Source: an uncultured Oscillospiraceae bacterium
GTDB lineage: Bacteria > Bacillota > Clostridia > Oscillospirales > Oscillospiraceae
Direction of reading: 5' to 3'
NCBI GenBank assembly: GCA_934645175.1
Contig: CAKUDE010000001.1
Span: forward strand, 66,745 to 130,744
DNA: 64,000 nt
A program made the position numbers and the translations under genes. The notes under the pieces were generated by a model. It saw only the letters and a program-made list of their open reading frames with translations. It did no database searches and had not been told where the DNA came from. This document shows positions 34,721 to 44,235 of this stretch, piece by piece; position 1 is the stretch's first letter; each line of letters begins with the position of its first letter.

Positions 34721-35794
34721 ATGATCGATTTGGAGATCAAGCTCGTCAAGACGACGACCCCCAAGCAGAAGCCCACAGACGAAGCCCACCTCGGCTTCGG
34801 CAAGGTCTTTACCGACCATATGTTCATCGCCGAATATACCGTCGGCGCCGGCTGGCACGATGCCCGCATCGTCCCCTACGGCCCGCTGAGCATCGACCCC
34901 GCTTCCCCCGTGCTGCATTACAGCCAGGAGATTTTTGAGGGTCTGAAGGTCTACCGCCGCAAGGACGGCGGCATCCAGATGTTCCGCCCGATGGAAAATG
35001 CGCTGCGTATGAACCGCAGCGCCGAGCGCATCTGTATGCCGCAGCTTGACCCGGAATTCCAGGTCAAGGCGATGAAGATGCTCGTCGAGCTGGAAAAGGA
35101 CTGGATTCCCTCCTCCGAGGGCACCTCCCTCTATCTGCGTCCGATGATGATCGCCGACGGCGCCGAGCTGGGCGTCCATCCGGCGAAGCACTTCCTCTAT
35201 ATCATCATCTGCTCCCCCTCCGGCTCCTATTACAAGAACGGTATGCAGCCCATCCGCATCCACATTGAGGACCGCTATGTCCGTGCCGTCAAGGGCGGCA
35301 CCGGCGCCGCCAAGACCGGCGGCAACTACGCCGCTTCGCTCAAGGCGACCTTCGACGCCTATGAAAACGGCTTCGATCAGGTTCTGTGGCTCGACGGCCG
35401 TGAGAACAAGTATGTGGAAGAGGTCGGCGCGATGAACATGATGTTCGTCATCGACGGCAAGATCGTCACCGCTCCGCTCGAGGGCAACATTCTCGCCGGC
35501 ATCACCCGCAAGAGCATCCTTCAGCTCGCGCAGGACAAGGGCTACCGGACCGAGGAGCGCCGCATCAGCGTTCAGGAGCTGTTCGACGCCTATGCGCGCG
35601 GCGGCCTGACCGAGGCCTTCGGCACCGGTACGGCGGCCGTCATCTCGCCCGTCGGCGAGCTGGAGTATCAGGGCAAGTCCATGGTGCTCAACGACCGCAA
35701 GATCGGTAAGATTTCGCAGGAGATGTACGACACGCTTGTCGGCATCCAGCGCGGCGATCTGCCCGACACCCACGGCTGGACGGTCGAGGTGTAA
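34721..35794 (+). CDS. ilvE: Branched-chain amino acid aminotransferase
   Basis: A 357-residue fold-type IV PLP enzyme. The lysine forming the internal aldimine is Lys198 in GTGAAKTGGNYA, matching the large-type BCAT subfamily. It interconverts valine, leucine and isoleucine with their 2-oxoacids. AAGGAGG precedes the ATG. Placed after the oxidoreductase genes, it would feed 2-oxoacids into VOR for fermentation, or run the other way to build amino acids from acyl-CoA by reductive carboxylation. Confidence 0.93.
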   Translation: MIDLEIKLVKTTTPKQKPTDEAHLGFGKVFTDHMFIAEYTVGAGWHDARIVPYGPLSIDPASPVLHYSQEIFEGLKVYRRKDGGIQMFRPMENALRMNRSAERICMPQLDPEFQVKAMKMLVELEKDWIPSSEGTSLYLRPMMIADGAELGVHPAKHFLYIIICSPSGSYYKNGMQPIRIHIEDRYVRAVKGGTGAAKTGGNYAASLKATFDAYENGFDQVLWLDGRENKYVEEVGAMNMMFVIDGKIVTAPLEGNILAGITRKSILQLAQDKGYRTEERRISVQELFDAYARGGLTEAFGTGTAAVISPVGELEYQGKSMVLNDRKIGKISQEMYDTLVGIQRGDLPDTHGWTVEV

Positions 35795-35882
35795 TTCCGC
35801 CGGCGGCGGATTGCATACGCCGTTTTGCGCAGCCGTATCCATTGCGGCCCGCTTCCGGCCGTAAAAACCGTATTCAGGACAG

Positions 35883-35935
35883 CACCCCATCTCTCGGACG
35901 AGTATGCCGTCATACTTGTACCGGGAGATGGGGTG
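35883..35935 (+). other. Long imperfect hairpin after ilvE
   Basis: CACCCCATCTC (35883-35893) pairs with GAGATGGGGTG (35925-35935). Inside, CGG/CCG and AGTATG/CATACT continue the stem around a CCGT loop. There is no T-run after it. It could act as a mRNA 3' end or be an independent palindromic element; I do not recognise it. Confidence 0.55.
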
Positions 35936-35961
35936 AATTGAATTCCGGGTGTATCGGCGTC

Positions 35962-36143
35962 TGTCATTGCGAGGCCGCGTCAGCGGCCGTGGCAATCTCG
36001 CACTCCTGTGTCATTGCGAGGGCGGCTTTGCCGCCCGTGGCAATCTCTTGTAAAACCCTGCATCAGATTGCCGCGTCGGGCTGCGCCCTCCTCGCAATGA
36101 CAAATTAGAGGTATATCGCGTCGCTCTACTCCTCGCAATGACA
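35962..36143. repeat. Palindromic repeat cluster 4
   Basis: A half unit with GGCCGCGTCAGCGGCC, a composite element (about 36010-36102) with GGGCGGCTTTGCCGCCC in its left arm, and a partial unit ending CTCGCAATGACA at 36143. It fills most of the gap between ilvE and the antiporter gene. Confidence 0.87.
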
Positions 36144-36279
36144 CAAAACGGGGAGCGCCGTTCCGCCCTCCGGAACGGCATAACCGAAATTGTTTGACGC
36201 GCTTAAGCCATTGATCGGCAAAATAGCCAAAAGCCACCGCCGGTTTTTGGGAATACAGCCAAAATGCACAAGCACAGGA

Positions 36280-36308
36280 TTTACATTTTCGCTCGGGTCT
36301 GCTATAAT
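36280..36308 (+). promoter_or_regulatory. Promoter of NhaC gene
   Basis: TTTACA (36280-36285) and TATAAT (36303-36308) with a 17-base spacer, 40 bases before the start codon. Confidence 0.7.
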
Positions 36309-36348
36309 TTATCAGGTTGACCCTAAACTGATTTTGAGGTGGTTTCCG

Positions 36349-37848
36349 ATGGACGATTCCAAAAAACGAAAGCCCGCACTGCCCCCCGCACTTGCAAACG
36401 TACTGAAGTTTTTGCCGCTCGTCGTCTTTGCGCTGCTCGTGATCGTGTTTAAGCTCGATCTGCTGCTGGCCGCGCCGATTGCGACCTTCTGCGCCGCCGT
36501 CGTTTATATGCTGCTCTATCGCAGCAGCTTTGAAAAAACCTTCGAGCACGGAATGCAGGCGGCGCGCAGCATTATGATCGTCCTGTTTATTCTGATGTTT
36601 GCCAACGGGCTGGCCGAGTGCTTTATGGCCACCGGCGTCGGCGCTTCCCTCATCAATCTCGCGCTCAGGCTCGGCGTCACCGCGCGTACCATCGCGGTCG
36701 TGGCGCTGCTTGTTACCTCCCTTCTGTCCGTGGCGACGGGCACCTCGTGGGGCACCTTCGCCGCCTGCGCGCCGATTTTTCTCTGGCTCAATCATATTGT
36801 CGGCGGTAACGTGCTGCTGACGATCTGCGCCATCGCTGGCGGCTCCTGCTTCGGCGACAACATCGGCATGATTTCCGACTGCACCGTGCTCAGCTGCGGC
36901 CTGCAAAGCGTGAAAATTATCGACCGGATGAAGCACCAGCTCTTCTGGGCGATCGGCTGCCTGCTGCTCGGCTGTGTCGCCTTCTTTGTCGCCAGCCTGC
37001 CGCTGCCCTCCACGCAAGGCGACGTGACCGCCGCCATTGCGCAGATCCCGCAGGAGGCATATGACAATCTGCTTGTCCAGCGCCCGTCGGCCGTGCAGCT
37101 TCTGGAGCAGGTCAAGACCGGCGTCCCCATCTACATGGTGATCCCGTTGATCGTTGTGATCGGCCTTGCCTTCAAGGGCGTCCACACCCTGCTCTGCCTC
37201 GGCGCGGGCATGGTCGCTTCACTGATCTGCGGTCTGATTGCAGGCACGACAAACATCGGCGCGTGGCTTACCGATCTGCTGCTTGAGGGCTTCGGCTCGG
37301 CGGGAAGCTGGTCCGTCGTTATGATGATGTGGGTCGCCGCCTTCGGCGGCATCATGAATGCAATGGACGCCTTTGCGCCGCTGGCGAAGCTGATTGCCAG
37401 GATCTCGCGCAACGTGCATCAGCTTATGGGCTGGTGCGGCGTACTGTGCCTGCTCGGCAACGTCGCCCTGGCGGACGAAACGGCGCAGATTGCCACGATG
37501 GGCCCGATCATCCGCGATATCACCGAGAAAAATGTCGAGTGCGACACCGAGGAGGACGCCTATCAGCTTCGCGTGCGCCTGGCGACCTTTACTTCGGCGA
37601 TGGGTATCTACGGCTCGGAGCTGATCCCGTGGCACTGCTTCCCGGTGTTCTTTGCCGGCATTGCCAACGCGGTCTACCCGCTGCGGCAGTTTACCAGCAT
37701 CGACATCATCGGCAATAATTTTATGAGCTATATCGTCATCGGTTCGATTCTGCTCCTGACCTTCACCGGCTGGGATCGCTTCATCCCGCGCTTCGGTCTT
37801 CCGAAGAATGTACGGCTGAAGAAAAACGCGCAGGCAGCCGTGAAGTGA
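36349..37848 (+). CDS. Na+/H+ antiporter, NhaC family
   Basis: A 499-residue membrane transporter with about 12 helices. It has the VATGTSWGTFAACAPI segment and the SCFGDNIGMISD block typical of NhaC-type proteins, both rich in polar membrane residues. It likely exchanges sodium for protons, or an organic acid as in the malate/lactate members of the family. The ATG at 36349 follows TTGAGGTGG. It is transcribed alone and ends at a strong terminator shared with metG. Confidence 0.85.
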   Translation: MDDSKKRKPALPPALANVLKFLPLVVFALLVIVFKLDLLLAAPIATFCAAVVYMLLYRSSFEKTFEHGMQAARSIMIVLFILMFANGLAECFMATGVGASLINLALRLGVTARTIAVVALLVTSLLSVATGTSWGTFAACAPIFLWLNHIVGGNVLLTICAIAGGSCFGDNIGMISDCTVLSCGLQSVKIIDRMKHQLFWAIGCLLLGCVAFFVASLPLPSTQGDVTAAIAQIPQEAYDNLLVQRPSAVQLLEQVKTGVPIYMVIPLIVVIGLAFKGVHTLLCLGAGMVASLICGLIAGTTNIGAWLTDLLLEGFGSAGSWSVVMMMWVAAFGGIMNAMDAFAPLAKLIARISRNVHQLMGWCGVLCLLGNVALADETAQIATMGPIIRDITEKNVECDTEEDAYQLRVRLATFTSAMGIYGSELIPWHCFPVFFAGIANAVYPLRQFTSIDIIGNNFMSYIVIGSILLLTFTGWDRFIPRFGLPKNVRLKKNAQAAVK

Positions 37849-37860
37849 CCGAATATGCCA

Positions 37861-37893
37861 AAGCGGCGCCCCGTGCAACGGGGCGCCGCTTTT
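37861..37893. terminator. Terminator between NhaC and metG
   Basis: A 13-bp stem (37861-37873 with 37879-37891) with a TGCAA loop lies between convergent genes and ends in TTTT on the plus strand. Confidence 0.8.
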
Positions 37894-37910
37894 CATACAT
37901 TTAAGATACC

Positions 37911-39860
37911 TCAGCAGAGGCGCGAGCCGGCGGGAATTGCGTCGTCGAGCATGAGCAGATGCAGCTTGTCGCCGCGCTCGGCCGACAGCAGCATTCCGCA
38001 GGACTCCTGCCCCATGAGCTTGCGCGGAGGCAGATTCGTCACGGCGACGAGCGTCTTGCCCAAAAGCTCTTCCGGCTTGTAGAATTTTGCGATGCCGGAG
38101 AGAATCTGGCGCGGCGTGCTGCTGCCGTCGTCGAGAGAGAATTTGAGCAGCTTGTCGGATTTTTTGACATTTTCACAGCTCAGAACCTTCACGACCGTCA
38201 TCTCTACCTTGCAGAACTCGTCGAAGCTGACGGGCGGCAGAGGCTCGGGCAAAGGATCGGCCTTCGGCTCCTCATGGTGCGCCGTCAGCGCGTCCAGCTC
38301 GGCCAGCTCCTTCTGCGCGTCGATGCGCGGGAAGAGCGCGGGGCCGTTTTCCACGACCGCTTCGCGGTCAAGCAGGCCGAACCGTACCAGCGTGTCCCAC
38401 TCGGCGGGCTTTGCGCCGATGCGCCGTTCGATCTCGCGCACGGATTCGGGCATGAAGGGCGTGAGCATACCGGCGCAGAGGCGCACGGTCTCCAGCAGAT
38501 GATACATGACGCACGCCAGACGCGGGCGTTTGGCCTCGTCTTTTGCCAGAACCCACGGCGCGTTTTCGTCGATGTATTTGTTGGCGCGGGAAATGACGGC
38601 AAAAATCTCCGCCAGCGCATTCTGGAAGGCGTAGTGCTCCATCGCGTTTTCGTAGCGCTCGCGCAGACCGGAGGCCATCGCGACCAGCTCCGCGTCAAGC
38701 GCGTCGTCGGCCTGCTGCTCCGCCGGGAGCTTTCCGCCGAAGTATTTCTGCACCATCGCGACGGTGCGGCTGACGAGGTTGCCGAGGTCGTTGGCAAGGT
38801 CGGTGTTGATCGTGGAGATCAGCAGCTCGTTGGAGAAGTTGCCGTCCGAACCGAAGGGGAAGGAGCGCAGCAGGAAGAAGCGCAGCGCATCCGTGCCGTA
38901 GCGCTCGGAGAGCAGATAGGGATCGACGATATTGCCCTTGGATTTGGACATCTTGCCGCCGTCGAGCAGCAGCCAGCCATGGCCGTAGACCTTCTTCGGC
39001 AGCGGCAGGCCGAGGCTCATCAGCATCGCCGGCCAGATGATCGCGTGGAAACGAACGATCTCCTTGCCCGCGAAGTGGACGTCCGCCGGCCAGTATTTGT
39101 CCAGATCGTGATATTTGTCGTTTTCAAAGCCGAGCGCGGTCATGTAGTTGAACAGCGCGTCGATCCAGACATAGACGACGTGCTTCGGGTCAAAATCGAC
39201 CGGCACGCCCCAGGTGAAGCTGGTGCGTGAGACGCAAAGATCCTCCAGACCGGGATCGATGAAATTGTTGACCATTTCGTTGACGCGGGACTTCGGCTCG
39301 AGGAAGTCGGTTTCCGTCAGCAGCTTGCGCACGCGGTCGGCATATTTCGACAGACGGAAGAAGTATGCCTCCTCCTCGGCATCGACGACCTCGCGGCCGC
39401 AGTCGGGACACTTGCCGTCGACGAGCTGACTCTCCGTCCAGAAGCTCTCGCAGGGCGTGCAGTATTTGCCCTTATAGGTGCCCTTGTAAATATCGCCGTT
39501 TTCGTACATCTTCTTAAAGATCTTCTGAATGGCGGCGACGTGGTAGTCGTCCGTGGTGCGGATAAAGCGGTCGTTGGAAATATTCATCAGCTTCCACAGA
39601 TCCAGAACGCCCTTTTCGCCCGTAACGATGTGATCGACGAACTGCTGCGGGGTCACGCCCGCCTCGCGCGCCTTATCCTCGATCTTCTGGCCATGCTCGT
39701 CCGTGCCGGTGAGGAACATGACGTCGCAACCCTGAAGCCGCTTATAGCGGGCCATCGTATCCGCCGCAACGGTGCAGTAGGCGTGGCCGATGTGCAGCTT
39801 ATTCGAGGGGTAGTAGATGGGGGTGGTGATGTAAAACTTCTTTTTGCATTCCTGACACAT
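37911..39860 (-). CDS. metG: Methionine--tRNA ligase
   Basis: A 649-residue class I synthetase that charges tRNA-Met. HIGH is at 23-26 and KMSKS at 303-307. A zinc-binding knuckle is seen at Cys134, Cys137, Cys151 and Cys154. The anticodon-binding helical domain follows. The last 110 residues form a tRNA-binding (EMAP/Trbp111-like) OB domain beginning FDEFCKVEM, used for dimerisation. GAAGGA precedes the ATG. It follows the VanZ gene by 22 bases on the same strand. No T-box or riboswitch is visible upstream. Confidence 0.97.
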   Translation of the reverse strand: MCQECKKKFYITTPIYYPSNKLHIGHAYCTVAADTMARYKRLQGCDVMFLTGTDEHGQKIEDKAREAGVTPQQFVDHIVTGEKGVLDLWKLMNISNDRFIRTTDDYHVAAIQKIFKKMYENGDIYKGTYKGKYCTPCESFWTESQLVDGKCPDCGREVVDAEEEAYFFRLSKYADRVRKLLTETDFLEPKSRVNEMVNNFIDPGLEDLCVSRTSFTWGVPVDFDPKHVVYVWIDALFNYMTALGFENDKYHDLDKYWPADVHFAGKEIVRFHAIIWPAMLMSLGLPLPKKVYGHGWLLLDGGKMSKSKGNIVDPYLLSERYGTDALRFFLLRSFPFGSDGNFSNELLISTINTDLANDLGNLVSRTVAMVQKYFGGKLPAEQQADDALDAELVAMASGLRERYENAMEHYAFQNALAEIFAVISRANKYIDENAPWVLAKDEAKRPRLACVMYHLLETVRLCAGMLTPFMPESVREIERRIGAKPAEWDTLVRFGLLDREAVVENGPALFPRIDAQKELAELDALTAHHEEPKADPLPEPLPPVSFDEFCKVEMTVVKVLSCENVKKSDKLLKFSLDDGSSTPRQILSGIAKFYKPEELLGKTLVAVTNLPPRKLMGQESCGMLLSAERGDKLHLLMLDDAIPAGSRLC

Positions 39861-39882
39861 GATAAAATCCTTCTTTCGTGGA

Positions 39883-40290
39883 TCATTTTTTGAGTTTATA
39901 AATCAGCAGGCAGAGCAGGCAGGCGGCGCCTGCCGCGCCGAAATCCAGCCAGACGTCCGGCAGGCGGCCGGAACGGCCGGGAATCAGAAGCTGAATCGAT
40001 TCGTCGCACAGTGCAACAAAGAGACTCAGGCAGAGCGGCTTGAACATCGAAAAGCCGCGCAGCCGGTGAAAAAACACGGAGGCCAGAATGCCGAGCACAA
40101 AAAACTCGACGATATGCCCCAGCTTACGAATCAGGGCTGCCGTCAGCCAGGGGAAAACGGGCTGCAGCAGCTCCAGCAGACCGCGGCTTTCGGAGGCGCT
40201 GATGCTGCCGGTCATACAGGAATGCCCGAAGATGAGCGCGATCCAGAGACATAAGAAGGCCAGTGGCGCAGCATAACGGGACTTTTTCAC
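39883..40290 (-). CDS. VanZ family membrane protein
   Basis: A 135-residue four-helix membrane protein. Conserved VanZ features are LGHIVEFFVLG around residue 56-66 and the DESIQLLIPGR-(x)4-DVW block. VanZ-like proteins can raise tolerance to glycopeptide or lipoglycopeptide antibiotics, but most genomic copies are uncharacterised. The GTG at 40290 is chosen because AAGGGGG lies 8 bases upstream; the longer open frame lacks a site. It probably shares a transcript with metG. Confidence 0.85.
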   Translation of the reverse strand: MKKSRYAAPLAFLCLWIALIFGHSCMTGSISASESRGLLELLQPVFPWLTAALIRKLGHIVEFFVLGILASVFFHRLRGFSMFKPLCLSLFVALCDESIQLLIPGRSGRLPDVWLDFGAAGAACLLCLLIYKLKK

Positions 40291-40324
40291 GGCAGGAACC
40301 CCCTTTCGGAAGAAAATCTCGATT

Positions 40325-40353
40325 ATTATACCACGCATACGGAAGAAATGCAA
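40325..40353 (-). promoter_or_regulatory. Promoter of VanZ-metG
   Basis: On the minus strand TTGCAT (40353-40348) and TATAAT (40330-40325) are 17 bases apart. Confidence 0.7.
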
Positions 40354-40449
40354 ACACAATGCGTCGCAGCAAAACGAAACGCGGAGAAAAATTTACAAAA
40401 AGTTCGTCGCGCGTTCCCGAAAGAGTGTCGCGTTACTGCTGCGTTTTGC

Positions 40450-40478
40450 TTGTTTCGCGTTTCTCGCCGTGCTATAAT
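40450..40478 (+). promoter_or_regulatory. Promoter of MacB-like ABC gene
   Basis: TTGTTT (40450-40455) and TATAAT (40473-40478) are 17 bases apart, 36 bases before the start codon. Confidence 0.6.
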
Positions 40479-40514
40479 TGATAAAAATTTTGTTCTTTGG
40501 AGAAAGGAGCGGCA

Positions 40515-43500
40515 ATGCTTCAGCTTACGCATCTGAAAAAGCAGTATAAAACCGGCTTGCTCGTGCAGACGGCGCTCAACGATGTCAGCCTGAATCTGCG
40601 TAAAAATGAATTTGTCGCCATTCTCGGGCCGAGCGGCTCGGGAAAAACGACGCTGCTGAACGTGATCGGCGGCCTTGACCGTTATGATTCCGGCGATCTT
40701 CTGATCGACGGCGTTTCGACAAAGCACTATTCCGACCGCGACTGGGACACCTACCGCAATCACACGATCGGCTTTGTGTTCCAGAGCTATAATCTTATTC
40801 CGCATCAGACCGTACTGGCAAACGTGGAGCTGGCGCTGACCATCTCCGGCGTCAGCCGCGCCGAGCGCCGCCGCCGGGCGCAGCGGGCGCTTGAACAGGT
40901 CGGCCTCGGCGAGCAGAGCCACAAGCGGCCCGGCGAGATGTCCGGCGGGCAGATGCAGCGTGTGGCCATTGCCCGCGCGCTGGTCAACGATCCGCAGATC
41001 GTGCTGGCCGACGAGCCGACCGGCGCGCTCGACAGTGAAACGAGCGTGCAGGTCATGGAGCTGCTCAAGGAGGTCGCGAAGGACCGGCTGGTCGTCATGG
41101 TCACGCACAATCCGGAGCTTGCGGAGCGCTACGCGACGCGTATCGTCAGATTGTGCGACGGGAAAATCACCAGCGATACCATGCCCTTTGACGCGCCGCG
41201 CGAACGGCCCGCCGCCCGCGAAAAGAAGCGGAAAAAGGCGTCCATGAGCATCCTGACGGCGCTGATGCTGAGCTTCAACAATCTGCGAACCAAAAAGGCG
41301 CGCACGTTCCTGACCTCCTTTGCCGGGTCGATCGGCATCATCGGTATTGCGCTGATTCTGTCCATCTCCAACGGCGTCAATGCCTATATCAAATCCATTG
41401 AGTCGGAGACGCTCGCCTCCTACCCTCTGCAAATCCAAAGCAGCGGCTTTGATATGAGCGGCATGATGGCGGGCAACACGGAAAGCGGCCTGAAAAGCGA
41501 AAAGATCAGCGTCCGGCAGACCATCACCGGAATGCTCTCCGGCGTCAGCGTAAACGATCTTGCCGCGCTCAAGCGTTATTTTGACGGCGGCGGGAGCGGG
41601 ATCGAGGACGTGACGACGGCGGTGGAATACCGCTACAATGTGACGCCGCAGATCTACCGCGCCGACGGAGACGGGTATCGGCAGGTGCACCCGGATACGA
41701 CCTTCGCCGCGCTCGGCATGGGCTCCGGTTCGACGAACAGCCTGCTGTCGTCCATGATGAGCACGGACGTTTTTCATGTCATGCCCGCCGAGCCCTCTCT
41801 CTATCGCGACGCCTACGAGGTCAGAGCCGGCCGCTGGCCGCAGTCTTATCATGAGTGCGTTGTTGTTCTGAGCCCCGGCGGCAGTATCTCGGATTTCACC
41901 ATGTATACGCTCGGCCTGCGCGACGCGGTAGAGCTTGACGAGCTGATCCGGCGCTTCCTGAGCAACGAAAGTATCGGTGAACCGGAGCAATTTCCGGAGT
42001 TTGCCTGCGACGACCTGCTGAATATTCAATTCCGCCTGCTCGACCGTTCGGAGCTGTACGTTTATGATGCGGACTATGGCCTGTGGCGCGACCGTGCAGA
42101 CGACGAAGCCGCGCGAAACGCGCTGCTGGCCACCGCCGAGACGCTGACGGTTGTCGGCGTTGTGCAGCCGAAGGAGGACGGCACGGCGCTGCTCTCCTCC
42201 GGCATTGCCTATCCCGCCGAGCTGACCGCGCACGTTGCGCAGAAGGCCGCGCTGAGCGAGATTGTCAAGCAGCAGCTTGCCGCGCCGTCCGTGAATGTTT
42301 TTACGGGCAAGGCGTTTTCGGACAACACCTCCGCCGGCAGACTCGACCTTTCGACGCTGTTTTCCGTCGATACCGACAAGCTCGCCGAGGCGTTCCGAAT
42401 CGACGAAAGCAAGCTGGATGTGGATCTTTCGTCGCTCTTTTCCGGCGTGGAGTCGGACTTCGCCTCCCTTATGGGCTCCGCACTGAAGGATCTGACATTG
42501 CCGGAGCTGCCCGCGCCCGACCTTTCGGCGCTGCTGCGCGGGCTGGATGTTCGGATCACGCCCGAAAATATGGACGATGCCGCGGCGGTCATTCTGGCCG
42601 CGTACCGCGCTTACGCCGCCGCGCACCCCGAAGCGGATTATGCCCGCCTCGGCGATTACTTCCTCGAATACCTGACCTCCGAGGAGGGGCAGGCGCGCTT
42701 TGCGGAAAATCTTGAAAAGCTCCTCGCGGAAAACGGTGCGCTCAGCTTTGATCCTGCGGCGCTTCAGGCGCTGCTCACCGAGCTTATGCAGGGCTATTGG
42801 GATTCCGTCGGCGGCGCCGTCCCCGAGGAGCCCGAGGCCTTTGCGGCGTCTCTGCGCGAGTATCTGGAGACCGAGCAGGCGCAGGAGATTCTGCGTGAGG
42901 GAGCCAAAAAGCTCTTCGCATTCGACGAAGGCGTCAAGCTCCTGCCGGAGCAGCTTCGAGCCATGGCGGAGGATCTCTACGCAGGCTACCGCGACTATGC
43001 CGCCGCAAACGGCACGCCGGACCCGGAGAACTTCCAAAACACCTTCTTGGGCTTTCTGAACGATCCGGAGACACGGCAGGCGCTCCTGACGGCGGTAAAC
43101 GAGCTGATCGATCTGGACTCGCTCAAGGCGCAGCTTTCCGAAGCGGTGCGCGATTATATGGAAAAAACGATGCAAACCGTCTCCGAGGCACTGGCAAAGC
43201 AGCTCGAAGAGCGCCTCGGCGCGGCTGCCGAGGCTGCGATGGGGCAGCTCGCCGACGGTCTGCAGGAGTCGCTGAAGGAGAACATGGGCGAGCTTACCGC
43301 GCAGCTTGGCGGCGCGTTGTCCGTTGATGCCGACGCGATGATGTCCGCCTTCCGGCTGAATATGGATGAAAGCAGCCTTGCGGCGCTGCTCGATTCGCTG
43401 ACGCGCACGGCCGACGACACGCTGAAAAGCAACCTCAAGACGCTCGGCTATGCCGACCCGGATGAGCCGGACGAGATCCGCATCTATCCGCGCGACTTTG

Positions 43501-44042
43501 CCGCCAAGGCGGAGATTGTAAACATCCTAAACGCCTATAACGAACACGTCAAGGCGCTCGGGCAGGACGATAAGGTCATCCGCTATACCGATATGGTCGG
43601 CACGATGATGAGCAGCGTCACGCAGATTGTAGACATCATCAGCTATGTTCTGGTTGCGTTCGTAGCGATTTCGCTGGTCGTCTCCTCCATTATGATCGGT
43701 GTTATTACCTATATCAGCGTCATGGAGCGCCGCAAGGAGATCGGCATTCTGCGTGCCATCGGCGCGTCGAAGCGTAACATTTCCGAGGTATTCAACGCGG
43801 AAACCTTTATTGTCGGTCTGCTGGCCGGACTGATCGGCATCGGTATGACCCTGCTGCTGCTCGTCCCCGCCAACGCGCTGATTCATTCGCTCAGCGGCGA
43901 GCAGAACCTGAACGCCGTGCTGCCGCTTGGTTCGTCGGTCATTCTGATCGTCCTGAGCGTGCTCCTGACGATTCTCGGCGGGCTGATCCCGGCCAGGGGC
44001 GCGGCGCGCAGCGACCCCGTCGCCGCTTTGCGGTCGGAGTAA
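40515..44042 (+). CDS. Fused ABC ATPase-FtsX permease (MacB-like), very large
   Basis: A single 1175-residue chain. Residues 1-230 are an ABC ATPase of the MacB/LolD type with Walker A GPSGSGKTT (38-46), signature MSGGQMQ and Walker B VLADEPTGALD. A membrane helix follows near 265-290, then an unusually long extracytoplasmic region of about 740 residues, with an alanine/leucine/glutamate-rich helical part from about 690 to 985. Three closing helices form the FtsX permease core, including VMERRKEIGILRAIGASK. Such proteins act as mechanotransmission exporters or lipoprotein/peptide extractors. The ATG follows AAAGGAG. Substrate unknown; no partner genes adjoin it. Confidence 0.88.
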   Translation: MLQLTHLKKQYKTGLLVQTALNDVSLNLRKNEFVAILGPSGSGKTTLLNVIGGLDRYDSGDLLIDGVSTKHYSDRDWDTYRNHTIGFVFQSYNLIPHQTVLANVELALTISGVSRAERRRRAQRALEQVGLGEQSHKRPGEMSGGQMQRVAIARALVNDPQIVLADEPTGALDSETSVQVMELLKEVAKDRLVVMVTHNPELAERYATRIVRLCDGKITSDTMPFDAPRERPAAREKKRKKASMSILTALMLSFNNLRTKKARTFLTSFAGSIGIIGIALILSISNGVNAYIKSIESETLASYPLQIQSSGFDMSGMMAGNTESGLKSEKISVRQTITGMLSGVSVNDLAALKRYFDGGGSGIEDVTTAVEYRYNVTPQIYRADGDGYRQVHPDTTFAALGMGSGSTNSLLSSMMSTDVFHVMPAEPSLYRDAYEVRAGRWPQSYHECVVVLSPGGSISDFTMYTLGLRDAVELDELIRRFLSNESIGEPEQFPEFACDDLLNIQFRLLDRSELYVYDADYGLWRDRADDEAARNALLATAETLTVVGVVQPKEDGTALLSSGIAYPAELTAHVAQKAALSEIVKQQLAAPSVNVFTGKAFSDNTSAGRLDLSTLFSVDTDKLAEAFRIDESKLDVDLSSLFSGVESDFASLMGSALKDLTLPELPAPDLSALLRGLDVRITPENMDDAAAVILAAYRAYAAAHPEADYARLGDYFLEYLTSEEGQARFAENLEKLLAENGALSFDPAALQALLTELMQGYWDSVGGAVPEEPEAFAASLREYLETEQAQEILREGAKKLFAFDEGVKLLPEQLRAMAEDLYAGYRDYAAANGTPDPENFQNTFLGFLNDPETRQALLTAVNELIDLDSLKAQLSEAVRDYMEKTMQTVSEALAKQLEERLGAAAEAAMGQLADGLQESLKENMGELTAQLGGALSVDADAMMSAFRLNMDESSLAALLDSLTRTADDTLKSNLKTLGYADPDEPDEIRIYPRDFAAKAEIVNILNAYNEHVKALGQDDKVIRYTDMVGTMMSSVTQIVDIISYVLVAFVAISLVVSSIMIGVITYISVMERRKEIGILRAIGASKRNISEVFNAETFIVGLLAGLIGIGMTLLLLVPANALIHSLSGEQNLNAVLPLGSSVILIVLSVLLTILGGLIPARGAARSDPVAALRSE

Positions 44043-44127
44043 CGGCCGTCTGTGCCGTATGGCCCTATAGAATTATGTGTTATGTCAATTGCCACGGCTC
44101 CTTCGGAGCCGTGGCTATCTGCCGATA

Positions 44128-44218
44128 TGTCATTGCGAGACTTGCGCCAGCAAGTCGTGGCAATCTCCTGTAAAAACCCGCGTCAGATTGCCGCGTCGCT
44201 TCGCTCCTCGCAATGACA
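44128..44218. repeat. Palindromic repeat cluster 5
   Basis: One composite element of 91 bases with TGTCATTGCGAG at the left and CTCGCAATGACA at the right. It is preceded at 44089-44121 by a half unit whose arms are CCACGGCTCC and GGAGCCGTGG around TTCG. Confidence 0.85.
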
Positions 44219-44235
44219 AATAAAAAGCTGCGGAT

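Noticed and set aside
39861..40512. T-box or SAM riboswitch for metG
   Set aside because: Only 22 bases separate metG from the VanZ gene, and the VanZ leader is too short and lacks T-box sequence.
44050..44121. Intrinsic terminator of the MacB-like gene at CCACGGCTCC/GGAGCCGTGG
   Set aside because: The stem is strong but lacks a U-tract, and the flanking ATTGCC and GGCTATCTG show it is a half unit of the repeat family.
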